Assembly (NCBI GenBank): GCA_964587755.1
Contig: CAZPMC010000015.1
Location: forward strand, 1-49,342
DNA length: 49,342 nucleotides
Reading direction: 5' to 3'
DNA from: CAZPMC01 sp964587755
GTDB taxonomy: Bacteria > Bacillota > Clostridia > Acetivibrionales > DTU013
The notes below the pieces were generated by a model, which did not search any database, was not told the DNA's origin, and saw nothing but the letters and a program-made list of their open reading frames with translations. The stretch's first letter is position 1. Every line of letters starts with the position of its first letter. Of the stretch, positions 24,859 through 33,217 are shown in pieces. Position numbers and translations under genes: made by a program.

Positions 24859-25052
24859 ATTGCTGTGAAGGGATATGCCCTGTGTGAATACTCATTATAT
24901 GCATGAGATTTCGTAAGTATTATAAAATGAGCTAGGGGCTTTCAAACAGTGCAAATGACGCAATTGAGTCAGAAATAGTTACTTACCCAACTGGAAGCCA
25001 AAAACTTCCAAGGAAAGAGTCCGCTCATATAATCGGATGGGGTTGATATAGT
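24859..25052 (+). promoter_or_regulatory. long structured leader of the nuclease gene
   Basis: About 190 nt with several helices. AGGG/CCCT lies near 24870-24883 and CTCAT/ATGAG near 24892-24907. An enclosing helix ATGAGC (24927-24932) with GCTCAT (25023-25028) brackets about 90 nt that include TGGAAG/CTTCCA (24992-25010) and GGCTTTC/GAAAGAGTCC. No known riboswitch class was matched with confidence. No ribosome binding site better than GGATGGGG is seen before the ATG. Confidence 0.5.
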
Positions 25053-26066
25053 ATGCTTTTTTATTTAAATGATAGTAATAAGAAATCATTAGAGACTGTT
25101 AAGCGTAGTAATCTAGCCTTAATAAATTGGACCGAAAAGGACCTTGAGGACTTGATTGCAAACAATATTGGCAGAATAATTTCAGAAGATACTTTAATGA
25201 CAATTTTCCAAGAAAGAAGAGGTAAAGAAGAGCCAGATATTCTAGCTTTAGATAAAGCAGGAACTTTATATATCTTTGAGTTGAAGCGATGGAAGTCAGA
25301 TAAGGAAAATTTACTTCAAGTATTAAGATATGGACAGATCTTTGGTCAATATGATTATCACTCACTAGATGAACTATACAAGAAAAGTAAAGGTAGGATT
25401 AGAGAACTTATTGACGATCATAGAGATTATTTTAATTTAGGGCCTAATGAAGAAATAAGAAAAGAAGATTTTAATAAGAAACAACATTTCCTTATTATAA
25501 CTGATGGGACCGATATTAATACCAGACAAGCGATAAATTATTGGCGAAAAACAGGTTTATTCATAGACGCTATTATTTATAGAGTCTATGAAACACTGGC
25601 TGGAGAGAAGATAATTGAATTTAATACATATAGTCCTGAGGAAGATGTTATCGAGTTTGAAGAAGGCTGTTATATCTTAAATACGAATATAAAAAATTCC
25701 CCACAGGATGACGACGATATGATAAAAAATAGTAAGGCTGCAGCATATTATGATCCTTGGAAATACAAAATCAATAAGATTCAGAAAGGTGACAAGGTAT
25801 TTCTATACCGAAGCGGGACAGGTATTGTTGCTATGGGAAAGGGCAGTGGGGTTATCACTAAGAAAAATTATCACGATTTACCTACTGAAATCAACGAAGA
25901 ATACTATACAACTTTGGACGACTTCAAAGTACTGAAGAAACCATTAGCAGCAAGCGTTCTTAAACAAATTACAGGGGTTGATTATCGTTTTATGTCGACT
26001 ATGTTTGGGATTGGCAAAGAGAATGGGGATAAAGTCTGGAACTATATTATAAGTAATTGCCTTTAG
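25053..26066 (+). CDS. PD-(D/E)xK (NucS-like) nuclease with PUA/EVE-like C-terminus
   Basis: 337 residues. The N-terminal half is a restriction-like nuclease fold. WTEKDLEDLI supplies a first acidic site, and PDILALDKAGTLYIFELKR supplies D62 and the E76-x-K78 core, with a downstream RYGQIFGQY helix. The C-terminal part (about 205-337) resembles PUA/EVE-like modified-base readers: YYDPWKYKINKIQKGDKVF and LYRSGTGIVAMGKGSG. It may therefore be a modification-dependent (type IV-like) restriction or repair nuclease; that role is inference. It has its own promoter, leader and terminator and no partner gene. It interrupts a housekeeping region, and its A/T-rich codon use differs from the ribosomal genes, which suggests an acquired unit. 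Confidence 0.75.
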   Translation: MLFYLNDSNKKSLETVKRSNLALINWTEKDLEDLIANNIGRIISEDTLMTIFQERRGKEEPDILALDKAGTLYIFELKRWKSDKENLLQVLRYGQIFGQYDYHSLDELYKKSKGRIRELIDDHRDYFNLGPNEEIRKEDFNKKQHFLIITDGTDINTRQAINYWRKTGLFIDAIIYRVYETLAGEKIIEFNTYSPEEDVIEFEEGCYILNTNIKNSPQDDDDMIKNSKAAAYYDPWKYKINKIQKGDKVFLYRSGTGIVAMGKGSGVITKKNYHDLPTEINEEYYTTLDDFKVLKKPLAASVLKQITGVDYRFMSTMFGIGKENGDKVWNYIISNCL

Positions 26067-26106
26067 AAATATATCTTTAAAACTTTAAAACATCAATGTT
26101 TAAAAT

Positions 26107-26129
26107 GCCGGTTAATTCCGGCCTTTTTT
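26107..26129 (+). terminator. terminator after the nuclease gene
   Basis: GCCGG (26107-26111), loop TTAATT, CCGGC (26118-26122), then C and six Ts. Confidence 0.85.
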
Positions 26130-26276
26130 ATTAAAGAAGCACTCAGTAAGTTGAATAGTCGAAAAAACATTTTTACCTATGGTCAAGCACTGCATAATGC
26201 TTTTTCTTTGTTTTCCCATGCTTATTAAATTGACTATGAGCAGGCAATTATGAGAATACTATCAAGGGTGGTAAAT

Positions 26277-27791
26277 ATGTTTTCCAAAAACAATAAAAAG
26301 AAATACAATGGCGTTTTATTAGATGATATACCTAATTATATTGATATGGAGCTAAATACAGAGAATATAAGGCAGGTGCTTGCAAAAAGTAAGGATGTGG
26401 TTTTCAAGAATGTTTTTATTTGTGATAATACAAGCTTTTCTGCAACCATTGTCTTTATTGACGGTTTAATAGACCGGCAGTATATAAGCGATTATATTTT
26501 AAAACCCCTTGTCCAGGAACCAAAGTTTAATAATATTACAAAGGAAAAAGATGCTATTGAGCTAATTGACAGGGGTTCTATATACTTTTGCTCGCAAAAT
26601 AAAAGGCGGAATATAGACGATGTGATAAGTGATGTACTAAATGGAAACACAGCATTAATTTTTGACAAGGAGAGAACAGCGTTTACTTTTGACGCAAAAG
26701 GCTTTGAGCAACGCAGCATTACAGAGCCTACCGGCGAAAATGTAATTAAGGGCGCAAAGGATTCCTTTGTTGAGAATTTAAGGACAAATACAGCTACAGT
26801 AAGGCGAAAGCTAAAGACTCCTCACCTGGTTATTGAGGAATCCCAGGTAGGAAGGGAGGCGGTAACGAATGTGGCAATCGTTTATATTGAAGGTATTACA
26901 AGAGAGCATATGGTTAAAGAAGTAAAGAAAAGGCTGGATAAAATAAATACTGACGGGGCATTAACCTCAGGGGTTATTGAAGAAAATATCATTGATAATA
27001 AGTATTCTCCATTCCCACAGGCACTTTTTACTGAAAGGCCTGACAAATTCTGTGCAAATGTTATAGAAGGACGGGTTGGAATAATCATAGATGGAATGCC
27101 TGTGACATTTATTGTGCCTGCGACATTTGGTATATTTTTGCAAGCACCGGAGGATTATTCCCAAAACTTTATTATAAGCTCGGTTATTAGGTCCATGCGG
27201 TTCATCCTTGCATTTGTTACTTTATTTTTACCTGGTCTTTATGTTTCACTGACAACATTTCATCAAGAAATGATACCCACTGAGCTTGCACTTGCAATAG
27301 CAGCTTCAAAGGAAGGGGTCCCGTTTCCTTCGTTTGCCGAAGTAATATTTATGCTGATAGCCTTTGAGGTTTTGATCGAAGCAGGTTTACGGCTTCCTAA
27401 AAACATAGGTCAGGCGGTTTCAATTGTGGGTGCCGTAGTAGTAGGACAGGCAGCAGTTGATGCAAAATTTGTTTCTCCATCAGTTGTTGTAATTATTGCT
27501 ATAACGGCTATTTGCAGCTTTACTATGACAAATCAGGATTTTTCTAATGCTTTGCGACTTTGGAGATTTATTTTTGTATTAATGAGTAGTGTCATTGGCC
27601 TTTTTGGCTTAAGCCTGGGCGGAATACTTTTATTAAACCACTTATCAAGTATGAAAGTGTATGGTGTGCCGTATATGTCGCCTTTTGCAAGTGAGGAATA
27701 CGAAGATTTGCAGGACTCATTATTTAGGCTTCCCTTCTCGTTACAGCATATAGACGCTATGGGGTTGAAGGCCAGGAATAAGAAAAGGTAA
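26277..27791 (+). CDS. spore germination protein, GerA family (A subunit)
   Basis: The A subunit of a germinant receptor in the inner spore membrane. 504 residues from the ATG at 26277 (AAGGGTGG just upstream); an ATG at 26250 would add nine residues. The large soluble N-terminal domain (about 1-290) contains the family block IVYIEGI. The C-terminal half has about five membrane segments (e.g. FILAFVTLFLPGLYVSLTTF) and the conserved FHQEMIPTELALAIAASKEGVPFP-type region. It forms an operon with a GerC-type lipoprotein, a small membrane protein and a GerB-type permease. Forespore (sigma-G) control is expected for such operons but no convincing sigma-G site was read. Confidence 0.93.
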   Translation: MFSKNNKKKYNGVLLDDIPNYIDMELNTENIRQVLAKSKDVVFKNVFICDNTSFSATIVFIDGLIDRQYISDYILKPLVQEPKFNNITKEKDAIELIDRGSIYFCSQNKRRNIDDVISDVLNGNTALIFDKERTAFTFDAKGFEQRSITEPTGENVIKGAKDSFVENLRTNTATVRRKLKTPHLVIEESQVGREAVTNVAIVYIEGITREHMVKEVKKRLDKINTDGALTSGVIEENIIDNKYSPFPQALFTERPDKFCANVIEGRVGIIIDGMPVTFIVPATFGIFLQAPEDYSQNFIISSVIRSMRFILAFVTLFLPGLYVSLTTFHQEMIPTELALAIAASKEGVPFPSFAEVIFMLIAFEVLIEAGLRLPKNIGQAVSIVGAVVVGQAAVDAKFVSPSVVVIIAITAICSFTMTNQDFSNALRLWRFIFVLMSSVIGLFGLSLGGILLLNHLSSMKVYGVPYMSPFASEEYEDLQDSLFRLPFSLQHIDAMGLKARNKKR

Positions 27792-27798
27792 GGGGAGG

Positions 27799-29004
27799 GT
27801 GGTGGTTAATATAAAAAAGGGGATGAAAATATTATTACTGCTTTCTTTGGTGATAGCTCTGCCGGGCTGTAAAATATCATTTTCCGGTAGGACGGAAATG
27901 AACAGGATTGAGTTTGTCAGAGCTCTTGGTGTGGATAAATGCCCGGAGTACGAAGATAGTGTCCGGCTGACTATAGCAACTCAGCGCATAAAAACTGGAG
28001 GGGAGGAAGGTCAGCAAAAAACGTCTGAAATCCTGTACTCAAGCGGCAGGACGGTGTTCGAAGCGATTCGCAATTTCTGGAACTATATGGACAAAAGACC
28101 TTTTTGGGGGCATCTGGAATATGTCCTAATTGGCGAGGAGGCGGCAAAGGACGGGCTTTTAAAATATATTGACTATTTTAATCGTGATCCGGAGGTAAGG
28201 CTGAACTTAAAGGTATATGTTACAGATGGACTAACTGCTGAGGAAGTCATAACTAAAGGCAGCGGTGAAGACAAGTTTGTTTTTGACAGACTGGAGGGTA
28301 TCGCAGTAAACCAGTGGGGACAATCAGTATATAATATAACAGACCTTATAGAAGTCATGTATATGCTGGACAATGAGCACTTATCTCTTTACATTCCGAT
28401 AATAAAGCTTGAAGCATTTACACTTGGAGGGCAGGATGCACATGAAACGATGGATATAGTTATGGGGGGCTTTGCAATATTTGAAGGGGACAAATTGGTT
28501 GGCGAATTGGATGATAAAATGGGAAGGGGATTAAACTGGTTACGGAATAAAATTGAATCAGGGATAATTACCGTAAAAAGCCCGCAAGGAAAATGTATTT
28601 CCCTTGAAATTATTGAAAGCAAATCAAAGATGATACCTAAAATTATTGATGATCAAATAACAGTTAATGTGGTAGTGGGTGTTTCTAGCAGTATAGGGGG
28701 CTTACGTTCATCAGAGGATATTTTTAACGAAGAAACTTTAGGGAATTTGGAGCACCAACAGGTACAGACAATCAAGAATGAAATTGAAAGCGTAATAGAA
28801 TATGCCCAGAAAAGAAGCCTGGATTTCTTTGGTGCGTCTGATGCTATCTTCCACAAGTACCCCATACAATGGGAGGATAAATACCAAAAGGATTGGAATG
28901 AAATTTTTCCTAATATTAAGTTTAATGTGATTATGAGTTCAAGAATAATCAGGACATATGATTTTAAGCAGCCTAATAGAAGTGAGGATGGTGATGAAAA
29001 ATAG
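27799..29004 (+). CDS. spore germination lipoprotein, Ger(x)C family
   Basis: The C subunit of the germinant receptor, a lipoprotein on the outer face of the inner spore membrane. 401 residues. The signal peptide KILLLLSLVIALPGC ends in lipobox L-P-G-C with the lipidated cysteine at 24. The mature part has EFVRALGVDK and the WGHLEYVLIGEEAA region, typical of the family. The start is uncertain: GTG 27799, GTG 27802 or ATG 27823 (two to eight codons apart), because the purine run AGGGGAGGG abuts the first. Begins 7 nt after the A subunit. Confidence 0.92.
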   Translation: MVVNIKKGMKILLLLSLVIALPGCKISFSGRTEMNRIEFVRALGVDKCPEYEDSVRLTIATQRIKTGGEEGQQKTSEILYSSGRTVFEAIRNFWNYMDKRPFWGHLEYVLIGEEAAKDGLLKYIDYFNRDPEVRLNLKVYVTDGLTAEEVITKGSGEDKFVFDRLEGIAVNQWGQSVYNITDLIEVMYMLDNEHLSLYIPIIKLEAFTLGGQDAHETMDIVMGGFAIFEGDKLVGELDDKMGRGLNWLRNKIESGIITVKSPQGKCISLEIIESKSKMIPKIIDDQITVNVVVGVSSSIGGLRSSEDIFNEETLGNLEHQQVQTIKNEIESVIEYAQKRSLDFFGASDAIFHKYPIQWEDKYQKDWNEIFPNIKFNVIMSSRIIRTYDFKQPNRSEDGDEK

Positions 29005-29201
29005 TATTTTTAATTATATTGATTTTTGTAGTTGGCATTTTTGAAATAAGAGCTATGCTAAAAAGAGGCCAGAGAAAAGAAATAATTGTATTTTGTGCAA
29101 TTTCAGTTTTAACGCTGTTACTGGGATACTTTTATATTTCTAATCCATACCGTCAAAGCCTTGGACATTATATATTAAGCATATTGGGTAAAGAATTCTG
29201 A
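28994..29201 (+). pseudogene. small two-helix membrane protein, possible germination D subunit, apparent frameshift
   Basis: The frame ending at 29201 encodes about 67 residues with two hydrophobic helices (IVFLIILIFVVGIF and IIVFCAISVLTLLLGYFYI), separated by the basic EIRAMLKRGQRKE. Its only canonical codon near the beginning is TTG at 29019, in the middle of helix 1 and without a ribosome binding site. The natural-looking start is the ATG at 28994, behind GAGGATGGTG and overlapping the gerC end, but it is one base out of frame. Removing one A from the run AAAAA (28997-29001) would give M-K-I-V-F-L and join it. Frameshift mutation, slippage or an assembly error are all possible. Small two-helix D proteins are known beside Bacillus germinant receptors. 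Confidence 0.6.
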
Positions 29202-29217
29202 TGAAGGTGAGTATTCT

Positions 29218-30306
29218 ATGTTAGCAGACAATAAAAAAATCTCCATAAGACAAGCAATGTTTTTGTTTCTGACAATTATCTTTACGCCTACTGTCAGAAT
29301 AATCTCTGTTTATGCTGCACAAAGGGCAAAACAAGCAGCATGGCTTGCACCAATCTTTGCGGTCTTAATTCTTTTGCTGATTATCTTAGTATGGCAGGCA
29401 ATATATAAAAAATATAAGGATTGTTCATTAATGGACATATATAGTGATATAACAGGAAGTATAATAGGAAAAGTGCTGATGGTTTTTCATCTTTTATGGT
29501 TGATTTTATTATCAGCATTATATGTCCGGTACTTTGCCTCACGCTTGGTAGGATCAATTTACCCGAATATAAGCGCAAGTATTTTTATGATTTCCATGCT
29601 GGTTGCTATTAGTTATACATTGAGATATGGACTTCAGACTCTTGCAAGGCTAAATGAGATCGTGCTTCCGCTTTTAACAGGTGCTTTTTTTATACTTCTT
29701 GCACTGATGATGCCAAACATTAAGGTTAGGTTTCTAACCCCAATAAGCTACCGGAGTATATTGCCTATATTTTATGGAAGCATGGGGACAACCGGCATTT
29801 TAGTCTATTACTCTCTGCTTTTTATTGTCGGGGATAAAATTAATAATAAGGATAAAATAAAAAAAACAGGCGTTTCACTATCTCTTTTTTTACTAATTGC
29901 TTTAACAGCAGTTATTGTTATATCTCTAGGCACTTTTAATTATAGTGTTGTACAGAGGGCACAATTACCTTTTTTAGTTGCAGTTAAGCAAATATCCCTG
30001 TTTAACACACTGGAGAATATTGAATCAATTGTAATTGCCTTCTGGGTGGTATCAGATTTTGTATTAATCAGCATGTTTACTTATCTTACGCTGCATATTT
30101 TGAAATACTTATTTAGACTATCTGATACAAAGCCATTAATAAATATATACCTGATTTTTTTATATATTGTTTCATTGCTTCTGGCAGACAGTGCTTTTGA
30201 GATGCAGCAGCTTTCAGATGATTTTTTTATTCCATTAAATATTCTGTTTGGAGGGGTAGTACCAATATTAATGTTTTTTATAGGAAAAATCAGAAAGAAA
30301 GTATAG
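29218..30306 (+). CDS. spore germination protein, GerB family (permease-like)
   Basis: The B subunit of the germinant receptor, of the amino acid-polyamine-organocation permease superfamily. It is thought to contribute to germinant recognition. 362 residues with about ten hydrophobic segments, the normal size. The N-terminus ISIRQAMFLFLTIIFTPTV and the mid block SYTLRYGLQTLARLNEIVLP fit the family. ATG at 29218 follows AAGGTGA. It ends the germination operon, and no strong terminator is seen after it. Confidence 0.93.
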   Translation: MLADNKKISIRQAMFLFLTIIFTPTVRIISVYAAQRAKQAAWLAPIFAVLILLLIILVWQAIYKKYKDCSLMDIYSDITGSIIGKVLMVFHLLWLILLSALYVRYFASRLVGSIYPNISASIFMISMLVAISYTLRYGLQTLARLNEIVLPLLTGAFFILLALMMPNIKVRFLTPISYRSILPIFYGSMGTTGILVYYSLLFIVGDKINNKDKIKKTGVSLSLFLLIALTAVIVISLGTFNYSVVQRAQLPFLVAVKQISLFNTLENIESIVIAFWVVSDFVLISMFTYLTLHILKYLFRLSDTKPLINIYLIFLYIVSLLLADSAFEMQQLSDDFFIPLNILFGGVVPILMFFIGKIRKKV

Positions 30307-30575
30307 TGCATAAATTAGGGATTAGGTGTTCATCATAAGTTGTTTATACCAATAATTTATGGTAAAATATATTGTAGACCATTGCAACTATCTCAAGACG
30401 CCTGGTACCGTGCTAAACCGTTCTGTGCATCAAATCATATTTGCTAAACCCTATATGTCATATCTGACTAGAGAAAAAGTAGCATTATGAAGAACCAGAT
30501 TACTTAGTTAAAAATGAAAACTCAGAGGATAGGTATTCTCTGAACGCCAATATATGTTATAGAGGAGTAAGTAGA
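30307..30575 (+). promoter_or_regulatory. promoter and leader of the HD-GYP gene
   Basis: TTGTTT (30340-30345), 17 bp, TAAAAT (30363-30368) with TG at 30360-30361 (extended -10). Transcription would begin near 30375, leaving about 200 nt of leader. A hairpin CAGAG-AT...AT-CTCTG lies at 30523-30542, about 30 nt before the start codon. The 5' part has repeated GCTAAACC words (30413, 30446). A c-di-GMP riboswitch was looked for and not recognised. Confidence 0.55.
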
Positions 30576-31442
30576 ATGTTGGATTTTTTTATAAAAAATG
30601 ATTCGGGTTATTACACTAATAAAGATATATACGATGACAGGGGTATTCTGTTGTTAAGTAAAGGTCAGAGGATTACAGCCGAAGTTAAAAACAGGCTGGA
30701 GAGGCTTGGAATATATATTCCGGGAGAGGCCGAAATCGCCAGGGATATACAAAATTTTGCTTCTAATCAAAAAAACAGGCAAAGCGATGATGTCACCTTA
30801 GTTTCCCAAGAGTTAAAAAGCAAAATGAATATCCGTGATGATCGTATATTAGAAAAGCCCAATGAGGTATTAATTAATATCATATTTGAGTCTAAAACTA
30901 AGCCTTGGTGGATTTATGTTAATGCTTTAGGTAATTACATAGACTGGCTGTATACTCATTCAATTGACGTCGCATTAATTTCGCTGATGATGGCTATTAA
31001 ACTGGGATATAGCGATGATGAGCTTATAAATTTAGGAATTGGGACATTACTGCATGATGTAGGAAAGCTATTGGTACCCAAATTTATTATTCAGAAACCT
31101 ATAAGCCTGACTGACGCGGAAATGGCTGTAGTAAGACAACATTGTGAATTGGGAATAAGTTCTCTTGAGAATTTTAATCTCCCTAAGGAGTATACGGATA
31201 TTGTCATGCAGCATCATGAGCGGCTTGATGGGAGCGGCTATCCAAGAGGACTCAAGGAGAATGAAATATGTCGAAATGCTAAAATTGTAATGATTGCAGA
31301 TGCTGTCGATGCAATCACCTCCTATAGACCCTATAGGCAGCCAAAACCTATGGATGCCGCAATAAAGAAGCTAAGAGATGAAGAGGAAAGATATCCTCAA
31401 AACTATTTATCATTGTTGGAAAAAATTCTTGGTAAGGATTAA
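30576..31442 (+). CDS. HD-GYP domain protein, probable c-di-GMP phosphodiesterase
   Basis: 288 residues. The N-terminal region (1-110) is a small unassigned module seen before HD-GYP domains. The catalytic domain (about 120-270) has H128, the HD pair at 160-161 in LLHDVGKLLVPK, HHERLDGSGYPRG (213-225) with the GYP signature intact, and MIADAVDAITSYRPYR. HD-GYP enzymes hydrolyse c-di-GMP to pGpG or GMP. The product ends soon after the domain. GAGGAG precedes the ATG. It follows the germination operon but has its own promoter; no functional tie to germination is shown. Confidence 0.9.
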   Translation: MLDFFIKNDSGYYTNKDIYDDRGILLLSKGQRITAEVKNRLERLGIYIPGEAEIARDIQNFASNQKNRQSDDVTLVSQELKSKMNIRDDRILEKPNEVLINIIFESKTKPWWIYVNALGNYIDWLYTHSIDVALISLMMAIKLGYSDDELINLGIGTLLHDVGKLLVPKFIIQKPISLTDAEMAVVRQHCELGISSLENFNLPKEYTDIVMQHHERLDGSGYPRGLKENEICRNAKIVMIADAVDAITSYRPYRQPKPMDAAIKKLRDEEERYPQNYLSLLEKILGKD

Positions 31443-31538
31443 TCCGTCAAGTCAGTATGTCTACTTACTTCTTTTCTTTATATGATTTTTCAGTTACAAT
31501 AGTAATGATTTACATGCGTAACTATTGGAGGTATATAA

Positions 31539-32720
31539 ATGATACTTATAAAAAACGCACATATCCTGACTATGGCGGGTTTCGAATATAAAAACGGATA
31601 TATAGCGGTAAACAAGGGGAAAATAACAGAGCTGGGCGAAGACCAAAAGCGTGCGGAAGTCCTTGAGGCGGAAGGTACATATGAAGTGATTGATGCCAAG
31701 GGCAACTTTGTACTGCCGGGTTTTATTGATGCCCATTGCCATATTGGGATGTTTGAGGATGGAGTTGGGTTTGAAGGTGATGACGGAAATGAAATAACCG
31801 ACCCTGTAACACCTCAGTTACGGGCAATTGATGCTATTAATCACGCGGACAGGTCCTTTGTTGAGGCCAGAGAAAGCGGAATAACAACAGTTGTTACCGG
31901 CCCTGGAAGTGCAAATGTTATAGGAGGGCAATTTGCTGCACTAAAAACTTATGGCCGAAGGGTTGAGGAAATGCTTTTGAAAGAACCTGTTGCCATGAAG
32001 ATAGCCTTCGGTGAAAACCCAAAAACTGCTTACCATGAGAAAAGACAATCACCTATGACAAGGATGGCGACAGCAGCTATTTTAAGAGAAAGCCTGATGA
32101 AAGCAAAGGAATACAAACAGATGCTGGATGATTACAACCGGGACAGCGAGGAGTATGACAAGCCTGAGTATGATATTAAGCTTGAAGCTTTATTGAAGGT
32201 GTTAAACGGTGAAATACCCATTAAAGCCCATGCTCACAGAGCTGATGACATATTGACTGCCTTAAGAATAGCAAAGGAATTTAATTTAAGAATTACTATT
32301 GAGCACTGTACAGAGGGGCACCTGATTACAGATATTTTATTTGATGAAAAGGTATCTGTCATAACTGGACCTTTCCTGACAGATAGATCAAAAATTGAGC
32401 TTAAGAATCAAAGCGTAAACAACCCCGGCATTTTGTCGAATGCCGGAATAAAAACAGCAATAATGACCGACCATCCCTGCACTCCTGTACAATATCTGCC
32501 CTTATGTGCGGCAGTTGCTGTAAGGGAGGGAATGGATGAAGTAGAGGCACTGAAGGCTATAACCATAAATGCTGCTGAAATTACAGGGATTGATGACAGA
32601 GTAGGGAGCCTTACGGTCGGTAAGGACGCGGACATAATTATTCTTGATGGACCTCCCTTAGAGCTTAAAACTAATGTTCTGTATACAATAATAAACGGTC
32701 AGGTGGTTAAAAGAGCATGA
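31539..32720 (+). CDS. amidohydrolase, imidazolonepropionase-like
   Basis: 393 residues of the metal-dependent amidohydrolase superfamily. Metal ligands: H66 and H68 in FIDAHCHIG, a histidine pair in KAHAHRADD, IEHCTEGH, and aspartate in IMTDHPCTP. The N- and C-terminal composite beta-sandwich is typical (MILIKNAHILTM..., VGKDADIIILDGPP). The substrate is not readable; the closest broad class is the imidazolonepropionase/prolidase-like group. GGAGGT precedes the ATG. It overlaps tsaE by four bases (ATGA), so the two are coupled, although no pathway link is known. Confidence 0.85.
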   Translation: MILIKNAHILTMAGFEYKNGYIAVNKGKITELGEDQKRAEVLEAEGTYEVIDAKGNFVLPGFIDAHCHIGMFEDGVGFEGDDGNEITDPVTPQLRAIDAINHADRSFVEARESGITTVVTGPGSANVIGGQFAALKTYGRRVEEMLLKEPVAMKIAFGENPKTAYHEKRQSPMTRMATAAILRESLMKAKEYKQMLDDYNRDSEEYDKPEYDIKLEALLKVLNGEIPIKAHAHRADDILTALRIAKEFNLRITIEHCTEGHLITDILFDEKVSVITGPFLTDRSKIELKNQSVNNPGILSNAGIKTAIMTDHPCTPVQYLPLCAAVAVREGMDEVEALKAITINAAEITGIDDRVGSLTVGKDADIIILDGPPLELKTNVLYTIINGQVVKRA

Positions 32721-33217
32721 TAGAATTTATGGCTGACTGTATAAGATTTAAAGTCGACTGTGTTGAGGAGACTATCGCCTTAGGGCAAAAGCTGGGAGCT
32801 TTATTGCAAAAGGGCGATTGTGTATGCCTTACGGGCGATCTAGGTACCGGCAAAACAGCCTTTACAGGCGGTATTGCAAAATCTCTTGAAATTGATGATT
32901 ACATCACAAGCCCCACATTTACAATTGTGAATGAATATGAAGGAAGGCTCCCTCTGTATCATTTTGATGTCTATAGAATCAGTGATGCAAGTGAAATGCT
33001 TGAAACGGGTTATGATGAATACATATCGGGAGATGGGATCAAAGTGATTGAATGGGCGGAGCTGATTTCGGAAATACTTCCCGATGAAAGAATAGATGTA
33101 ATTATTGAGAAGGACAATTTAAACAAGCCTGACAGCAGGACAATTACAATGAAATTTCACGGTGAGAGGTATAAAGAGTACGAGAGGAGGTTTACCCATG
33201 AAGGTGTTGGCAATTGA
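32717..33217 (+). CDS. tsaE: tRNA t6A biosynthesis ATPase TsaE
   Basis: It assists the TsaB-TsaD complex in threonylcarbamoylation of A37 in ANN-decoding tRNAs. 166 residues. P-loop GDLGTGKTAF, then SPTFTIVNEYEG, YHFDVYRI and KVIEWAE, all family signatures. A second ATG at 32732 would remove five residues. The gene starts within the amidohydrolase stop and overlaps tsaB by 20 bp. Confidence 0.96.
   Translation: MIEFMADCIRFKVDCVEETIALGQKLGALLQKGDCVCLTGDLGTGKTAFTGGIAKSLEIDDYITSPTFTIVNEYEGRLPLYHFDVYRISDASEMLETGYDEYISGDGIKVIEWAELISEILPDERIDVIIEKDNLNKPDSRTITMKFHGERYKEYERRFTHEGVGN

Noticed and set aside
24935..24985. GCAAATGACGCAA in the nuclease leader as a c-di-GMP (GEMM) aptamer
   Set aside because: Only a few bases resemble the consensus. 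The P1b hairpin and tetraloop receptor cannot be drawn.
25022..25052. CTCATATAATC resembles the 5' strand of a purine riboswitch
   Set aside because: The rest of the aptamer is missing. No TTTCTACC-like joining segment or second loop follows, and the coding frame starts within 25 nt.
26161..26249. Sigma-G promoter and 0A-like box (TAGTCGAAA) before the gerA-type gene
   Set aside because: The GCATA and CATGCTT words are spaced 20 bp and mismatch the consensus. The 0A-like word has a mismatch. Neither is safe to call.
30375..30575. c-di-GMP riboswitch before the HD-GYP gene
   Set aside because: The conserved GGGCAAACC and GACGCAAAGCC-type segments are not present in order.
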